Assembly: GCA_016508695.1 (NCBI GenBank)
Contig: VNKQ01000021.1
Location: forward strand, 236,313-300,312
From: Hyphodiscus hymeniophilus
Taxonomy: Eukaryota > Ascomycota > Leotiomycetes > Helotiales > Hyphodiscaceae
Length of the DNA stretch: 64,000 nucleotides
Reading direction: 5' to 3'
The position numbers were made by a program, and so were the translations under genes. Position 1 is the stretch's first letter; each line of letters starts with the position of its first letter. Below the pieces are notes generated by a model. That model ran no database searches. It saw only the letters and a program-made list of their open reading frames with translations, and was not told the DNA's origin. Below are positions 24,509-35,720 of the stretch, piece after piece.

Positions 24509-25764
24509 ATGTACAAGAAGAAGCTACAGAACGAGGCGACCAGCGTGCGCCCTCATCAACCCCTATTGCTCACCGATGTTGCATTGAGTCCGCCTTACTT
24601 CATGTCTCTACTCAGATTCGTTCATTTTTGGCTACAGACGAAACGAGGCAACGAGTACGAGCCAGTTTCATTCTCTTTTACGAATTCCGTATTCAGCAGC
24701 CCAAGTCCTCATCATGCATGCACGAGTAGGTCCTCAAGCCTTATACACATCTCCCTTCTCACACGACGGGCTGATATCCTTCGCGACCTCTTTTGTATTG
24801 TCCGTGACCTCGACTCTGCTGCTATCGCAAGGATCCGAGGGTGCTACTTACCCACGGAGCCTAGAGCTTGGCAGCTCAGAATATGCATCGTTTGGGCATT
24901 GGCCTCTATCGGCATTTTGGGCGTCATTGCTTCGAGAAATGGTAGGACAACAGACATCTCCCGTTTCCATTTGCAAGACTGATCTATTCAGATGATGGAC
25001 CACATCAACAGGCTCGCAACGTTTTACTACTCGCAAATTGTTTCTCGTCAATGTTCTACGAGGTATGTCTGAAATGCACAGTCCGCAAGACCACATTAAC
25101 CCAGAGTAGGTTGATTTCATACTACATTTGTAATCAATGATCAACCGCACAATCCAGATCACCTGCTTGTACATAATCACTTTGCTAGGCCTTATTGGAG
25201 TTGGGCTGTGCATTGGGTCCTTTTGGTAAAGTTGAGTCAATTATAAGTTAGTGACTTCATTTCGACCCGTAACTAACTTCGTTCAAAGGTTGTCGGTCCA
25301 TTCGACTTTGACAATTCTATTCTCTACAAGTTGTGGAGCATATTCAATTCTGTTCGCTGGGTATCTACACCAGTTTTGGAGCACTGATTTCAACTCCGCA
25401 TCAAAAGGTAGCTTCTACTCCAGAATATTCCTCCTTGCCAATGCTATATATGGATTTTGGATGGTGGTCCTCATAGTCGTTTTCTTGGTCTTGGGTTCAG
25501 CTAGCAAGATTCCTGATGGGTTGGATCTTTCTACCTGGGTGAGATTGAGAGGGCTGGTTTCCCTAATTCATAATGCGTAGCTGACCGCACGATTAGATCT
25601 ACTTTACTGTATCCACAATCTGCTCACTTCGCTTTATGTTTCTTCAAGTGCTAAAGGAAGAGGTCAAAAATGAACTATTCGGCAACGAAGGCCAGGATCA
25701 ACGGAGCGACAACAGAGATGTCTATTCCTCGATGCGGAACCTATCATCTTCGATGGAGAACTGA
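24509..25764 (+). CDS. Multi-pass membrane protein of unknown family
   Basis: Proposed exons 24509-24941, 24992-25062, 25158-25225, 25289-25538 and 25597-25764 give 329 residues with no leftover bases. The second intron is long (95 bases) because an earlier acceptor would run into a stop. About five hydrophobic helices are visible: ICIVWALASIGILGVIA, ITCLYIITLLGLIGVGLCIG, STLTILFSTSCGAYSILFAG, NAIYGFWMVVLIVVFLVLG and IYFTVSTICSLRFMFLQV. The tail is charged and cytoplasmic-looking. Exons 2-5 are well supported by frame and hydrophobicity. Exon 1 is weak because two other frames are also open from about 24430 to 24990; one of them (24714-24990) holds a hydrophobic stretch of its own. I do not recognise the family, so transport or sensing cannot be assigned. 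Confidence 0.5.
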
Positions 25765-25932
25765 TCGACCAGCCTCACATCGGACCCCTTGGTATCGAAC
25801 ATAGCACAACCAATGCCTGTCAGTAGAGTTTGTCCACCTACCCCGGACAAAAAGTTCTAATTTCGCAGATTGGTCGACGCTAATCCTTGAAAGGTAGTCG
25901 TGAACCATCATCCCCCCTCTCCTTGGAAGCAA

Positions 25933-26508
25933 ATGGGAGTAAGGACTAGCTCTGACTGTAACCCTCGTCCGATATCAGATCACCAGGCACGATTCGATGC
26001 TCATAAGCCGCCACGCACACACGAATCTGGTTCATTTTTTTCTCCAACACCGCCAGCATGGCGAGCTCTTGCAATGAAACTTGATCCAGGTTTGGACCTT
26101 CGCTTTTCACTGAGGCTCAGAGAAGAGAAGAGGATCTCAAGAGAGCAACGATTCCGACGAAAAGCACAATACTGCTACATTTGCAACAGGTTTCGCAAGT
26201 ACGACAGCACGGAATATTGTACTTGTCAGCACAAACGACTCGGGTGTGATAGTTGCGAAGGTGGACCGAGACCACGGCATAGGGACGTTCCCACCGAGGA
26301 CCAGAGTTCCGAGGCTCTAGTCCATAGCCGTGTTCCTGAAGGTGCCGTTGGCTATGTTGACCCTAGTAGCGTCGTTGATTGCATTACCACAGAACCAGTA
26401 TGCGGATATGAGGTAGCGAAGATTGTGGAGACTGAAAGATTTTGTAGGAGAGTAGAGAGGATGGAAGAAGAGCTTGGCCCTAGGCAGCCGCTTTCTTTAC
26501 TTGCTTGA
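25933..26508 (+). CDS. Small Cys-rich hypothetical protein
   Basis: Open frame of 191 residues from the first ATG; a second possible start is the ATG at 26056 within WRALAMKLDPG. The middle is basic (LREEKRISREQRFRRK) and is followed by a putative metal-binding cluster: CYICNRFRKYDS, then CTCQHKRLGCDSC, that is C-x2-C, C-x-C, His and C-x2-C within about 30 residues. The tail is acidic with RVERMEEELG. The cluster resembles a small treble-clef or zinc ribbon but matches nothing I can name. It begins 169 bases after the membrane-protein gene on the same strand and could instead have upstream exons. Confidence 0.45.
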   Translation: MGVRTSSDCNPRPISDHQARFDAHKPPRTHESGSFFSPTPPAWRALAMKLDPGLDLRFSLRLREEKRISREQRFRRKAQYCYICNRFRKYDSTEYCTCQHKRLGCDSCEGGPRPRHRDVPTEDQSSEALVHSRVPEGAVGYVDPSSVVDCITTEPVCGYEVAKIVETERFCRRVERMEEELGPRQPLSLLA

Positions 26509-26837
26509 AAGCAAGATATTTGTAGTAATTGTCAAGATATGGTGGGAATACGAAACGAAACTAACCGTACTTTGCTTATGCGAGGCCTCGACGATGGACG
26601 CGCACTGATATATATACTTGTTCAAAGCAGGCTCTGTTGGGTACTGTGCGTCAAAGCAAAAGGGAGATCGAAATTATGCAGTATATAGCAATGCGAACAC
26701 GAAATACTCTCAGACCCAAGAACTCCATTACCAAATCCCGTAGGTCTGGTTTAAGATCCTAAGCCCTTGACTTATATGTCTAGGGATCCTTCTGGTCCTT
26801 GGAAATCAGTATTCCGAATCCCAAACCTCGCCCCGAA

Positions 26838-29682
26838 TTACTTGATTGAGCATACTGGACACTCTACGTTGGATGTACACAACGAGGGATACTCCAAAAA
26901 GCAGTTAGGGCAAGCTCTAGGTCGGAGATTGATTTTATGGATCGTTGCCACGTGATTTTTGAAAGCCGTTGCATGATTGAGAACGGAACCCTGAGCCTTA
27001 CAGACAGGATAAGGGCAGATGATCGGCTTCTTCATAGGGAATTTGCGAAAGTGGACATTCTCGACATGGTCCCACATGTGCGACACACGGCGGAACTTAC
27101 GGGTCCGCTGCTCATACGGAAGCTGCTCGTTGCCAATACAGAATATGCACTGAGTCTTCTCGCAGATGAGGGGAAACTTATCATGTGGGGACGAGGAGTC
27201 GAGAGCGGGAATGATACTTGAAACCTCCTTCTGAAGTGGAGCTTTGCGCGCTGAGTCCGATCGCGGCTGGCGGGTCTGGAGCTCCTGTCGCGAGGCAAGC
27301 ACGACCATATGGTTAATGGCACAAACCTTTCGAGCCACGATGGCTTCGGAACTCAAGTCCTTCGAGAAATCGCAGAGGATCCGCTGGACTTGTGCCCGTT
27401 CTTCCAGCTGGTATTCAATCAGAGGCTCGACCTCGTCTTCTACAGCAGCCTTGTTCTGTCGTCTCCTGAGTTGCATCTTCATCATCTCGTTGTGAACGCG
27501 GAAGAAGTAATCCTTCCGATATGCGTTCTTAATCTCGTCTTTCAAGCTCTTCGTTGCATTAGTGACTTGCTTACAGAGGTCCCTGTACTCTAGTTGAGTC
27601 TTCTTTGGGGCCTGCTTAATGAACTTGTGGTCCCGCTTGATCTTGGTATAGAGCGCCTGGACACGCCGCTTAAGGCTGACGATCTCCGGATCTGTCGCCA
27701 AGAGTGGATCCATGACCTCGCTCGGAACATCTCTGGGAGCGCCAGGGTTGCACCGAATACTCATGTGCGTGAAGGCGCGGGTGAGCCCATCATCAGAAAC
27801 ATCGCTTTCCAGAAAGGCGTCTTGCACGTTGAATCTGACCTGGTGGTTGATGTATGACCCGTTGAACACTCCAGTGAAGGGATCGTGTCTCATCACTTGG
27901 TCACGTATAGCGTCGGAGGCAACACCTAGAAGTTCTCAGATTCGAAATTAGGAAGGCACAGGGGAATCCATACCATTGATCGCATTCGCCATGCCTCGAC
28001 GGAAGATGTAACCCGTCGCTCTGTCCTCAAAGCCCAGATCCCACCCCAGGCGATTGATGCAAAAGTTCCAGAATGAGTAGAGCATCGGCTCGACCTTTGA
28101 CTTCACCCAGCCGTCGGCGGTCCAGACAGACTTCCGAAAGACTGGCCGCTTGAGCCATTCTGGTTTCCACTGGACCTTCATCGCCCTCATGTTCTGAGCC
28201 CCTAGATCCGTAGAGAAGAAGGGCTCAGCGGACGTATAGCCGTCGACAAGGATCGATTCATCGCGAAGCGCGCGAGTCAAGATATGGGAGATCGGGCAGA
28301 GGATGGGGCGGGGGTTCTCCCTGAAGAGGAAAGTGGTACTACGAAAATGGGTCAGCCAAGGGGTGGAAGGGGATTGGGGGGTAACGCGCGGCTTAGGTTT
28401 GTTGTCCACTCCTTTGTGGTTCCGCAGGTGAACTTCCATCGCCAGGAGGTCTCGCTCTCCCTCCTTGGGATTCTTCACTATCCAGAGGCAGATATCCTCG
28501 TAGCAGAGTGCTTTGCACGTCCGTTTCCCATCCCCGAGCTCGTCAGTTGCGGTATCGTCGTCTCTCTGTGACTCCGTTCTCCTGAACTCGTCGAGCTCGG
28601 TCACGTAACAATCATCGAGATTCTCGGTCATTGTGACATCCGTCTCTTCGGTTCCGTACCCGCTATCATTGTCGAAGTAGTCAGTATCCTCGTCAACGTC
28701 GTCATCCGAGTCAAAGAGGCAGTCGACGTCGCTGTCATCTATGAACCGAGGTCCATCTTCAGCATCGCTGTCATCGTCGAAATCGACGCTTCCGTCATGG
28801 TTGCCATCTTCATGATCGTTGGTGTCTGGTCTTTCTCGAGCCTGCCGCGCCTTGTCTGCTTCTTCTTCGTCCCCCAGCGGGTCCTGACTGGCTTTACCCT
28901 TCGATGCGTGGACAAACTCTGCGGGTCGACCGCCGGTGTAGGCTTGAAAGAGCGTGATGGTAGCCACGTCGTGTCGATCGTCCTCGGTGCGATAGACGGA
29001 CTCATCACGAGCCCAGTGTTGGGTTAGCAACAGTAGCAGATCATCCACTCCGGCCACGGGCTTGGGCTCAGCCGTGTCCTCCAGATCATACTTCATCCGC
29101 AACTCAGTGTTGATGAACTTTGGCAGGAGGTTAGTACGCAATGCTTCAACTGATTCGAGGGTTCACTAACCTTCACGACCTCGTTCGAATCGTTCGCATC
29201 CACGTAAGAGCCGTTGACTCGGCGATATAGCATCTTGAAGTCCCGCCAATACTGGTTGACAGACTTCCTCTTTCCGCCCTTCCGCTTCTTGGCTATGTAC
29301 ACCTCACAGATCCAACGAAGAAACGACATCATCCTCCCTTTGCCGCAGTCCTCTTTCCTTATAGCTGTACGCCATTCCCCAATCTCGCCGTCCTCACAGT
29401 ATCTACCTCTTATTAGCACAACCTGATCTCGCCTTGTGGACTGCAGACGTACCTCGTGAACTTCTGTCTACTGTAGTAGATACTGGCCTTCGTGTTATCC
29501 GAATTCAGCGGCTGTAAGAACGCCTTGTTGTCGTAAGCGACTTCCATCCGTCGATAATCTTCGCCACGAAGTGCGTGCTTCTCTCTCTCCTTCAGCACTC
29601 GACTTGCGTCGGCACGTTTCTTGAGAACATGCCGAAGGGTTTTGAGCGTGTCCTCTACTGGAATTTGGATTGTAGGAGCCAT
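26838..29682 (-). CDS. DUF3435 (FluG-domain) tyrosine recombinase, Starship captain family
   Basis: Four exons (29682-29453, 29408-29171, 29117-27974, 27925-26838) join exactly to 899 residues with no stop. Introns are 44-53 bases with good donors (GTACGT, GTTAGT, GTATGG); the second has a perfect TACTAAC branch site. The N-terminus is basic and helical (VLKKRADASRVLKEREKH). About residue 219 lies YTGGRPAEF, the conserved first Arg of the recombinase fold. About 529 is GYIFRRGMANAI, the second Arg box, and about 562 is GSYINHQV, a candidate nucleophilic Tyr. Residues about 250-313 form a strongly acidic insert. The C-terminal 100 residues hold Cys/His zinc-finger-like groups (CIFC...H, CPYPVC...H, CPNC, CPVC). 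DUF3435 proteins catalyse integration of Starship elements and are normally the first gene inside the 5' edge, transcribed inward; here inward means toward position 1. A domesticated DUF3435 gene cannot be excluded. Confidence 0.85.
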
Positions 29683-30365
29683 GATCTTGTTCGAGTTACT
29701 GCGAGAGCGAATGAAGCAGCAGAATATGACGGAAAGGGTGGGACCACGGAGGTATCATGCGAGGAAGAAGTAGTAACTTTCGAATTTGTTCCTGCGATAC
29801 AATGATCGAATTAGTATATGTATTCATGGCTAATCAGAGGAATAGGGAGATCACAAAGAGAACGAAACGACGAGGAGGGGATGCAGGACCGACTAACAGC
29901 GTAGAGGAACGTAGAGGAACGTAAAGGACCGCTGAGAACAGCCCAAATGAGGGGACTGCAGACTGAGCATCGATAGAAATGAAGATGGCAGTACAGCTGG
30001 AGAGACAGTGCAGGCGACGACAGCCAAGCAGAACGAGGTAAGGACAGTGTATAGAGAGTGGTGGTGATTGATAGCGGGTGAAGACTAGAGGGGAGACCTC
30101 GAGTATTTAAGTTCATCGTAGAGGTCGTAAGATGGGTAGAGTCCGCCATAGCAGTGGCGAGGAAGGGAGTCATTTCTGGCTCCTTATTTTGGTGGTTGGA
30201 TGACCTTTAGTGGGGCAGTGAGATCTCGAACGAAGTGAAGCAGGATGATGGTCGCGAGGCAGAAAGCGAGATAGTCACGTGTATGATGGGCGGGATTCGG
30301 TTGCGGTTGAAGCTGCGTAAAACAGCGACCAAACCCGCCGAATTCGGCAGCCCAAACCGCGGAAC
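29683..30365. other. Captain upstream region and candidate element edge
   Basis: Holds the promoter side of the recombinase gene. A short AACGTAGAGG direct repeat lies near 29902-29930. A perfect 12-base palindrome GCCGAATTCGGC is at 30337-30348, flanked by ACCAAACCCGCC and GCCCAAACCGC. At about 30365 base composition changes abruptly from normal to very AT-rich. This is where a Starship 5' terminus could lie. I could not identify a target-site duplication because no partner end is seen in the window. Confidence 0.35.
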
Positions 30366-31299
30366 TTAGACATAGTATATTATAAACACCCTAAGAAAGT
30401 ATTAAAGAAATAGAAACTAAGAGTTAAGAAGGAATAAAAAGGGAAACTAAAGGGAAAAGAAAAGAATAATAATAAGAGTAACTTTTAAGACTTTATCGCT
30501 TTTATAGCGATTATAAAGGAAGAATTATAGAACGGCTAACTTCTTAATTTTATATACTTAAATTATTATATATAAAAGAGGGAAATATTTATTAAGTATA
30601 TAAGCCTAATTAATATTAACTTAATTAAAGGAATAAAAAGAGTAAGTATTACCTTCTAAGGGAAAAATATAATTCGGATCCAAATTATAATAAAAGTCCT
30701 ATTATTAATTAATACTTACTTTATTATAAATATAGGGGTTAACCTTATTTTATTAAGCTAATTATAAGAAAAGGGAACTTTCCTTTAATAGGACTTAATA
30801 GCTAATGATAGAATTAATTTTATTATTAGGAAATATACTTTTACTTTAACTAATAATATTAACTTTATTTATTTGCCCTTAAAGAATTAAATTAAGTAAT
30901 AATATATATATATATATTATAATACTTTAATACCTTCTTTAATATTATTAAATAATATACCTTAAAGAATAAAATATATAATAATTAAGGAAAATAGCCT
31001 TTAATATTAACTCTAAGGAACGAGTCTTTATAAAATGCTTTTATAAAGCATATATTATAGGATTTATAAAGGTAAAACCTTATAACTACAAAATCGCACC
31101 TAATAAATACCTAATAAAACTTATTTACTTTGACCTTATTAAGCCTATTCTTATAATAAGTGCTTATAATTATTATTACTTTATATATATAATATATAAT
31201 AAGACAAAGTATAGAGCCTTAAAGCTATTTAAAACCAAGAGCGAGGCATTTAGCTTTTTCCTAGAGTATAAATTAATATATAAACGCCCTAGCCAAATA

Positions 31300-33750
31300 A
31301 TATAACGGATTAGGCTTAATAATAATAAACTAGCTATAAAAAATCGCTTTAAGTAATATTGCCTTAATAATAGAATCGACATCGAATTAATTATAATAAA
31401 TAACCCCTTATAAAATAAAGCTATTAAGAGATATATATAGCTAGACCTTATAGAAGCAAATTAAGAAACTAATATAAATAGTAATATTAATTCCTAAGGA
31501 TTAATAGCCCGAAGTATTATATATAGCAATTTACTTATTAAATTGCTTATTATATAATGCCTTACCTAATTAAATATTATTATTTAAAGCCCTAAATAAT
31601 TATAAACGTAATCTTATAAATATATAGATTATTAGTTTATTAGCCTATAGCTTTATTTCTAATTATAAGAAGAAACTTAATCTAAAAGCTAAGAAGGGAA
31701 TTCTTATAAGGTTTAATAGAGATATAATTTATTATATACTCTAACCTAATAATAAGATCTTATAAGTAAGTAATATTATAATTAAGAAAATCTTATTCTC
31801 TTTACTAATTTTAGGGGGGGATTTATATTTAAATATATAGGAATTAATTAAGAGGCTTACTCCCTATTACTTAGAATTACTCCTATAAGCTAAGAAATAA
31901 TAACCTATCGCTTAATAACTAGATAATAATATTAAGAAGCCTAAAATAATAATTCCTTAACCTATTAAATAACCTTAACCTATTAAATTACTCTTAAACC
32001 ACTATATTTAATTATTACCTTTAATTACAAATAATTAATACTAACGAATAATAAATACCTTTAATAATTATAGCGGTAAAATAAGCCCGCTCTTATTACT
32101 ATTAATAAACTAGTAAATATCTAATAATATTAATAAATTATCTATTAGAATATATGCCTTCTTATTAAAGGCCCTATTATTTAAACTCCTCGAACTTAAA
32201 TCCTATAAAAAAGTATTATATAATAGAAGCTAAAATATATAAAAGCTAATAATAAAGGAGGAATATATATCCCTAATAAATAATAGTACTTAAAAACTAG
32301 TATTAGCGCCTAAGGATTATTAAATTTTATTTATATAATAGGTTTAAAAGCTAAAGAAAGGTAATAATAATATTATTATTTATTATAAGGCAAGATAGAT
32401 TATTAAGGGATATAAATAAGAGAAAGGATACAATTCCCTAAAAACCTTTACCTCTGATAATTAAGCTTATAAGTTATAAGGCAATCTTTACAATTATAAT
32501 AATATTTAATTAGGAAATTAAATAAATAAATATTAAGACTACTTTCCTTTATAGAGATATTAATATTAATATTTATATTAAATAACCAAAAGACTATAAT
32601 AATAATAATAAATAGGTCTATTTACTTAAAAAGGCTCTTTATAAAATAAAACAAGCCTTATAAGTATAATACTAAACTCTAATAACTTTTCTTAAAAAAG
32701 AAGGACTTAAACTATTAGATTCCAATATTAGTATATTCTTTAGAAAGGGTATAATTCTTATAATATATATTAATAATTTATTAATTATAAAATCTAATAA
32801 ATTATTTACTTAGTAAATAAAAGAGGCATTAAATACTTGCTTTAAGATAACTAACCTTAGGCCCTATTAATATTACTTAGAAATAGAAATAATTCGGGAT
32901 TAGTTTAAGCGTATACTTACTTTAAATTAAAAAGGTTACCTTAAAAGCATTCTTAATATAATTAATATAACTAATTATAAACTATAGGCTATTTTAATAA
33001 ATACCTTATTAAAGAAAATAATATTATTAAAACTTAAATATAAGGCTAATATATAGTTTTAAAAGTAATATTAATTAGTAATTAAAAAACTAATATATAT
33101 AATATTAGGAACTCGACTAGATATTACTTACTTAATCTCTATAATTAGCCGCTATTTATTAAATCCAAATAAGAATTATTAAAGAGTAATTAAATATATC
33201 TTTTAATACCTTAAAGGATTAATTAATCTTATACTTATTTTTAAGGGATTACTCGTAAATCTATAAGGCTATTTAAATACTAATTAGGCTAAAGATCACA
33301 ATATTAAGCAATTAACCTCTAGCTATATATTTAATATTAATAATAATATAATTAATTAGTCCTCGAAATAATAAGTAAAAATATTACTCTTATTATACAA
33401 ATCTAAGTATATTAAATAGACCATTATAATTAAAAAAGCTATTTGGCTAAGGAATTTATTAACTAGAATCTATTAAAAGCGCTATAATAAACTAAATATT
33501 ATAATTATTTATTATAATAATTAAGAAGTTATAACTCTTATTAGGAACCTATAGTTTTATATAAAGACAAGGCATATTAAGGTTACCTATTACTTTAATA
33601 GGGAAAATGTTTAATTAGGAAAGGTTAATTTATATTATATACCTATAAACTAATAAGTTGCAAAGGGACTTATAAAAGCTCTTTTATATAATAAATTCCT
33701 AATTTTTTAGAAAGTAATTAAAGTTTCTTAATTACTCCCAATTAATATAT
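31300..33750 (+). mobile_element. Ty1/copia retrotransposon pol relic, heavily RIP-mutated
   Basis: Despite many TAA/TAG codons, landmarks of copia pol appear in order on the + strand. About 31530-31800 resembles the integrase C-terminus (Leu-rich TAYLLN-like start, KLNLKAKKGILI, then IIYYIL-P-NNKI). About 32617-32661 reads LLKKALYKIKQA, the reverse-transcriptase LKKALYGLKQ block. About 32763-32786 reads IYINNLLI, the YVDDLLI active-site block with both Asp changed to Asn by G-to-A mutation. About 33210-33240 reads LKGLI. About 33358-33460 corresponds to the RNase H end (WSSK, ..SEYI.., KKAIWLR). LTRs were not delimited. The copy is dead. Confidence 0.75.
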
Positions 33751-35294
33751 AATAAATCTTAAATATATAATATTAAGATTAAGGTATTTAAAGTATTTAT
33801 AATTAATTTTAGAATATTTAATTACTAGGATATAATAATATTTAAGAAGGCGCTAATTATTAACCTTATTACTTTTAGTATTAGCCCCCCGATTTTTCTA
33901 ATAAACTTAATTAATTACTTATAAGTATACTTATAACTTGCTTATATAACTTATTATTATACTAAAATATATTAATAAATATATAATAAAGTTTAAAAGT
34001 CTCTTATGAAAGGAAATAAATAATATTAACTTATTAAACCTATATATTTTAAATATTCAAGACCTATAGAATAATACGGATTTTAAGATACTTTACCTTT
34101 ACTTATAATTCCTTAAAGCTAATTTCGAATAATATAAAAAAAAAATTTATAATATATTATAGCCTTAAGATAATAGTAATTTATTACCTTAAAAGCTTTA
34201 TTTTTACTTAATAGCTTTCTTTAATAATTAATAAAAGGAGAACTAATAAATAATATTAGAGTTATATAATTTTAGGTATTACTTAAATTAATAGAAATAA
34301 GTAGCTTTAAAACGAGAGAAGTATTATATTAAATTCTTTATTATAGCTATAAAAACCTAGGTTAAGAAAACTAATTAGGCTAGTTAATTATATTATATTT
34401 AGGCAATTATTCTTAGAGAAAGGACTCTTATTATTTTTAATTATAATACCTTTAATAACTTTAGTAATAAAATTATTATTTAAGGCTATAAGTTACTTAG
34501 AATATAATAGCGACTTATTAAACATTATAAAACTAAGCGATTAATACGAGAGCTTAGAGTTTGGCTTATTAATAATAATAAACTATATATTAATAAGAAG
34601 TATTTATAATATATTATAATATAGATATAGTTTATAATTAATACTAGCTTTAGAGACTTTAATACCTCTTATATAAACTAGCCCTAGGATTCCAAAGATA
34701 TATGTCTCTTAAGTAAAATATATATAAAGTTTTTAGAACCTAGGTCAAAAACTAATAATTAAAGCCGCCTTACAATATTAACTAAATATAAAGTTCTTAA
34801 GTTGCGATTATAATTAAAATCGCGATTTAATACTCCTAAATTATTATATACTTAACAACTTAAGAAAAGTATTTATTAAAAGAGTAATCTAACTTTAACC
34901 CCTAATTTATATAGGATAATAGGAGCTACTAACTTACTTGAGATAATAGGAGTAATTAAACTACTTAAGACAATAAGAGTTACTTTAATTTAAGAAGTCT
35001 CTAAAGTATTAAATTATAATAATAGTAATTTAGATATTAAATATAAAGAAGTGTCTATATAATTATAGGCTAAGGACGGAGTTTGTAATGAGATAAATAA
35101 GGTGGACTAACCTTAAGTGGGAGTATTAAAATCTAGGTTATATAATAATATTACTTAATAAGTCACATAATGACTAGAGTTAGCCAGTATAGCCAATCAG
35201 GCCCAGCCACCTGATATTTATACACATATATATATATAGTCACTACTTCCTACCTTAGTTCTATAAGAAATAAGAAATATTTGATCCACATTTC

Positions 35295-35720
35295 CAGTAG
35301 GCTTAACCTTAACCCTAACTAATTAGAGCCTAGTTTTTTTTTTTTTTTTTACTTAAGTATTATTTTGTTAAGTATTATTATATAGACTTAAGCGAGTATT
35401 AGCGCCCACTCTAGATAGTGTTTTTGCGAATCGCTTGATAGTTTTACTCGCTTAATTTTAGTGTGGGTTAAAAGGCCTTCCCGCACTTAAGCGAACTTTT
35501 AAACTTTAAAACTTAAAATTTTGTTTCTTAAAAAAATTAGTTTAAGTAGTTTTTTTGCTTTAGGAAGGAGCGATTTAATTGGTTTTAATTAAGGAAAGAG
35601 CGATTTAGTTAGATTTAACTCGATTTTCAATTTAAATCTAATGTTAAGCTTAATCTTAATACTACTAATCTTAATCTCAACCCTAAGCTTAACCCTAATC
35701 TGGCTTAATCTGGATTAACC
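35295..35720. repeat. Degenerate interstitial telomere-like repeats (CCCTAA and TTAACC)
   Basis: Two short clusters, near 35308-35325 (CTTAACCTTAACCCTAACTAA) and 35640-35705 (AACCCTAAGCTTAACCCTAATC), contain variants of the C-strand telomere unit within the AT-rich block. They may be remnants of telomeric DNA or part of the end of the element that starts between them. Confidence 0.4.

Noticed and set aside
25063..25157. In-frame TAA near 25132 that would make the membrane-protein gene a pseudogene
   Set aside because: A later acceptor (CCAG at 25154-25157) keeps the frame, removes the stop and restores a continuous hydrophobic helix.
31176..31382. 68-codon minus-strand ORF in the AT-rich block
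   Set aside because: Composition is pure AT-rich background (Leu/Ile/Tyr/Lys) and it runs antisense to the copia relic.
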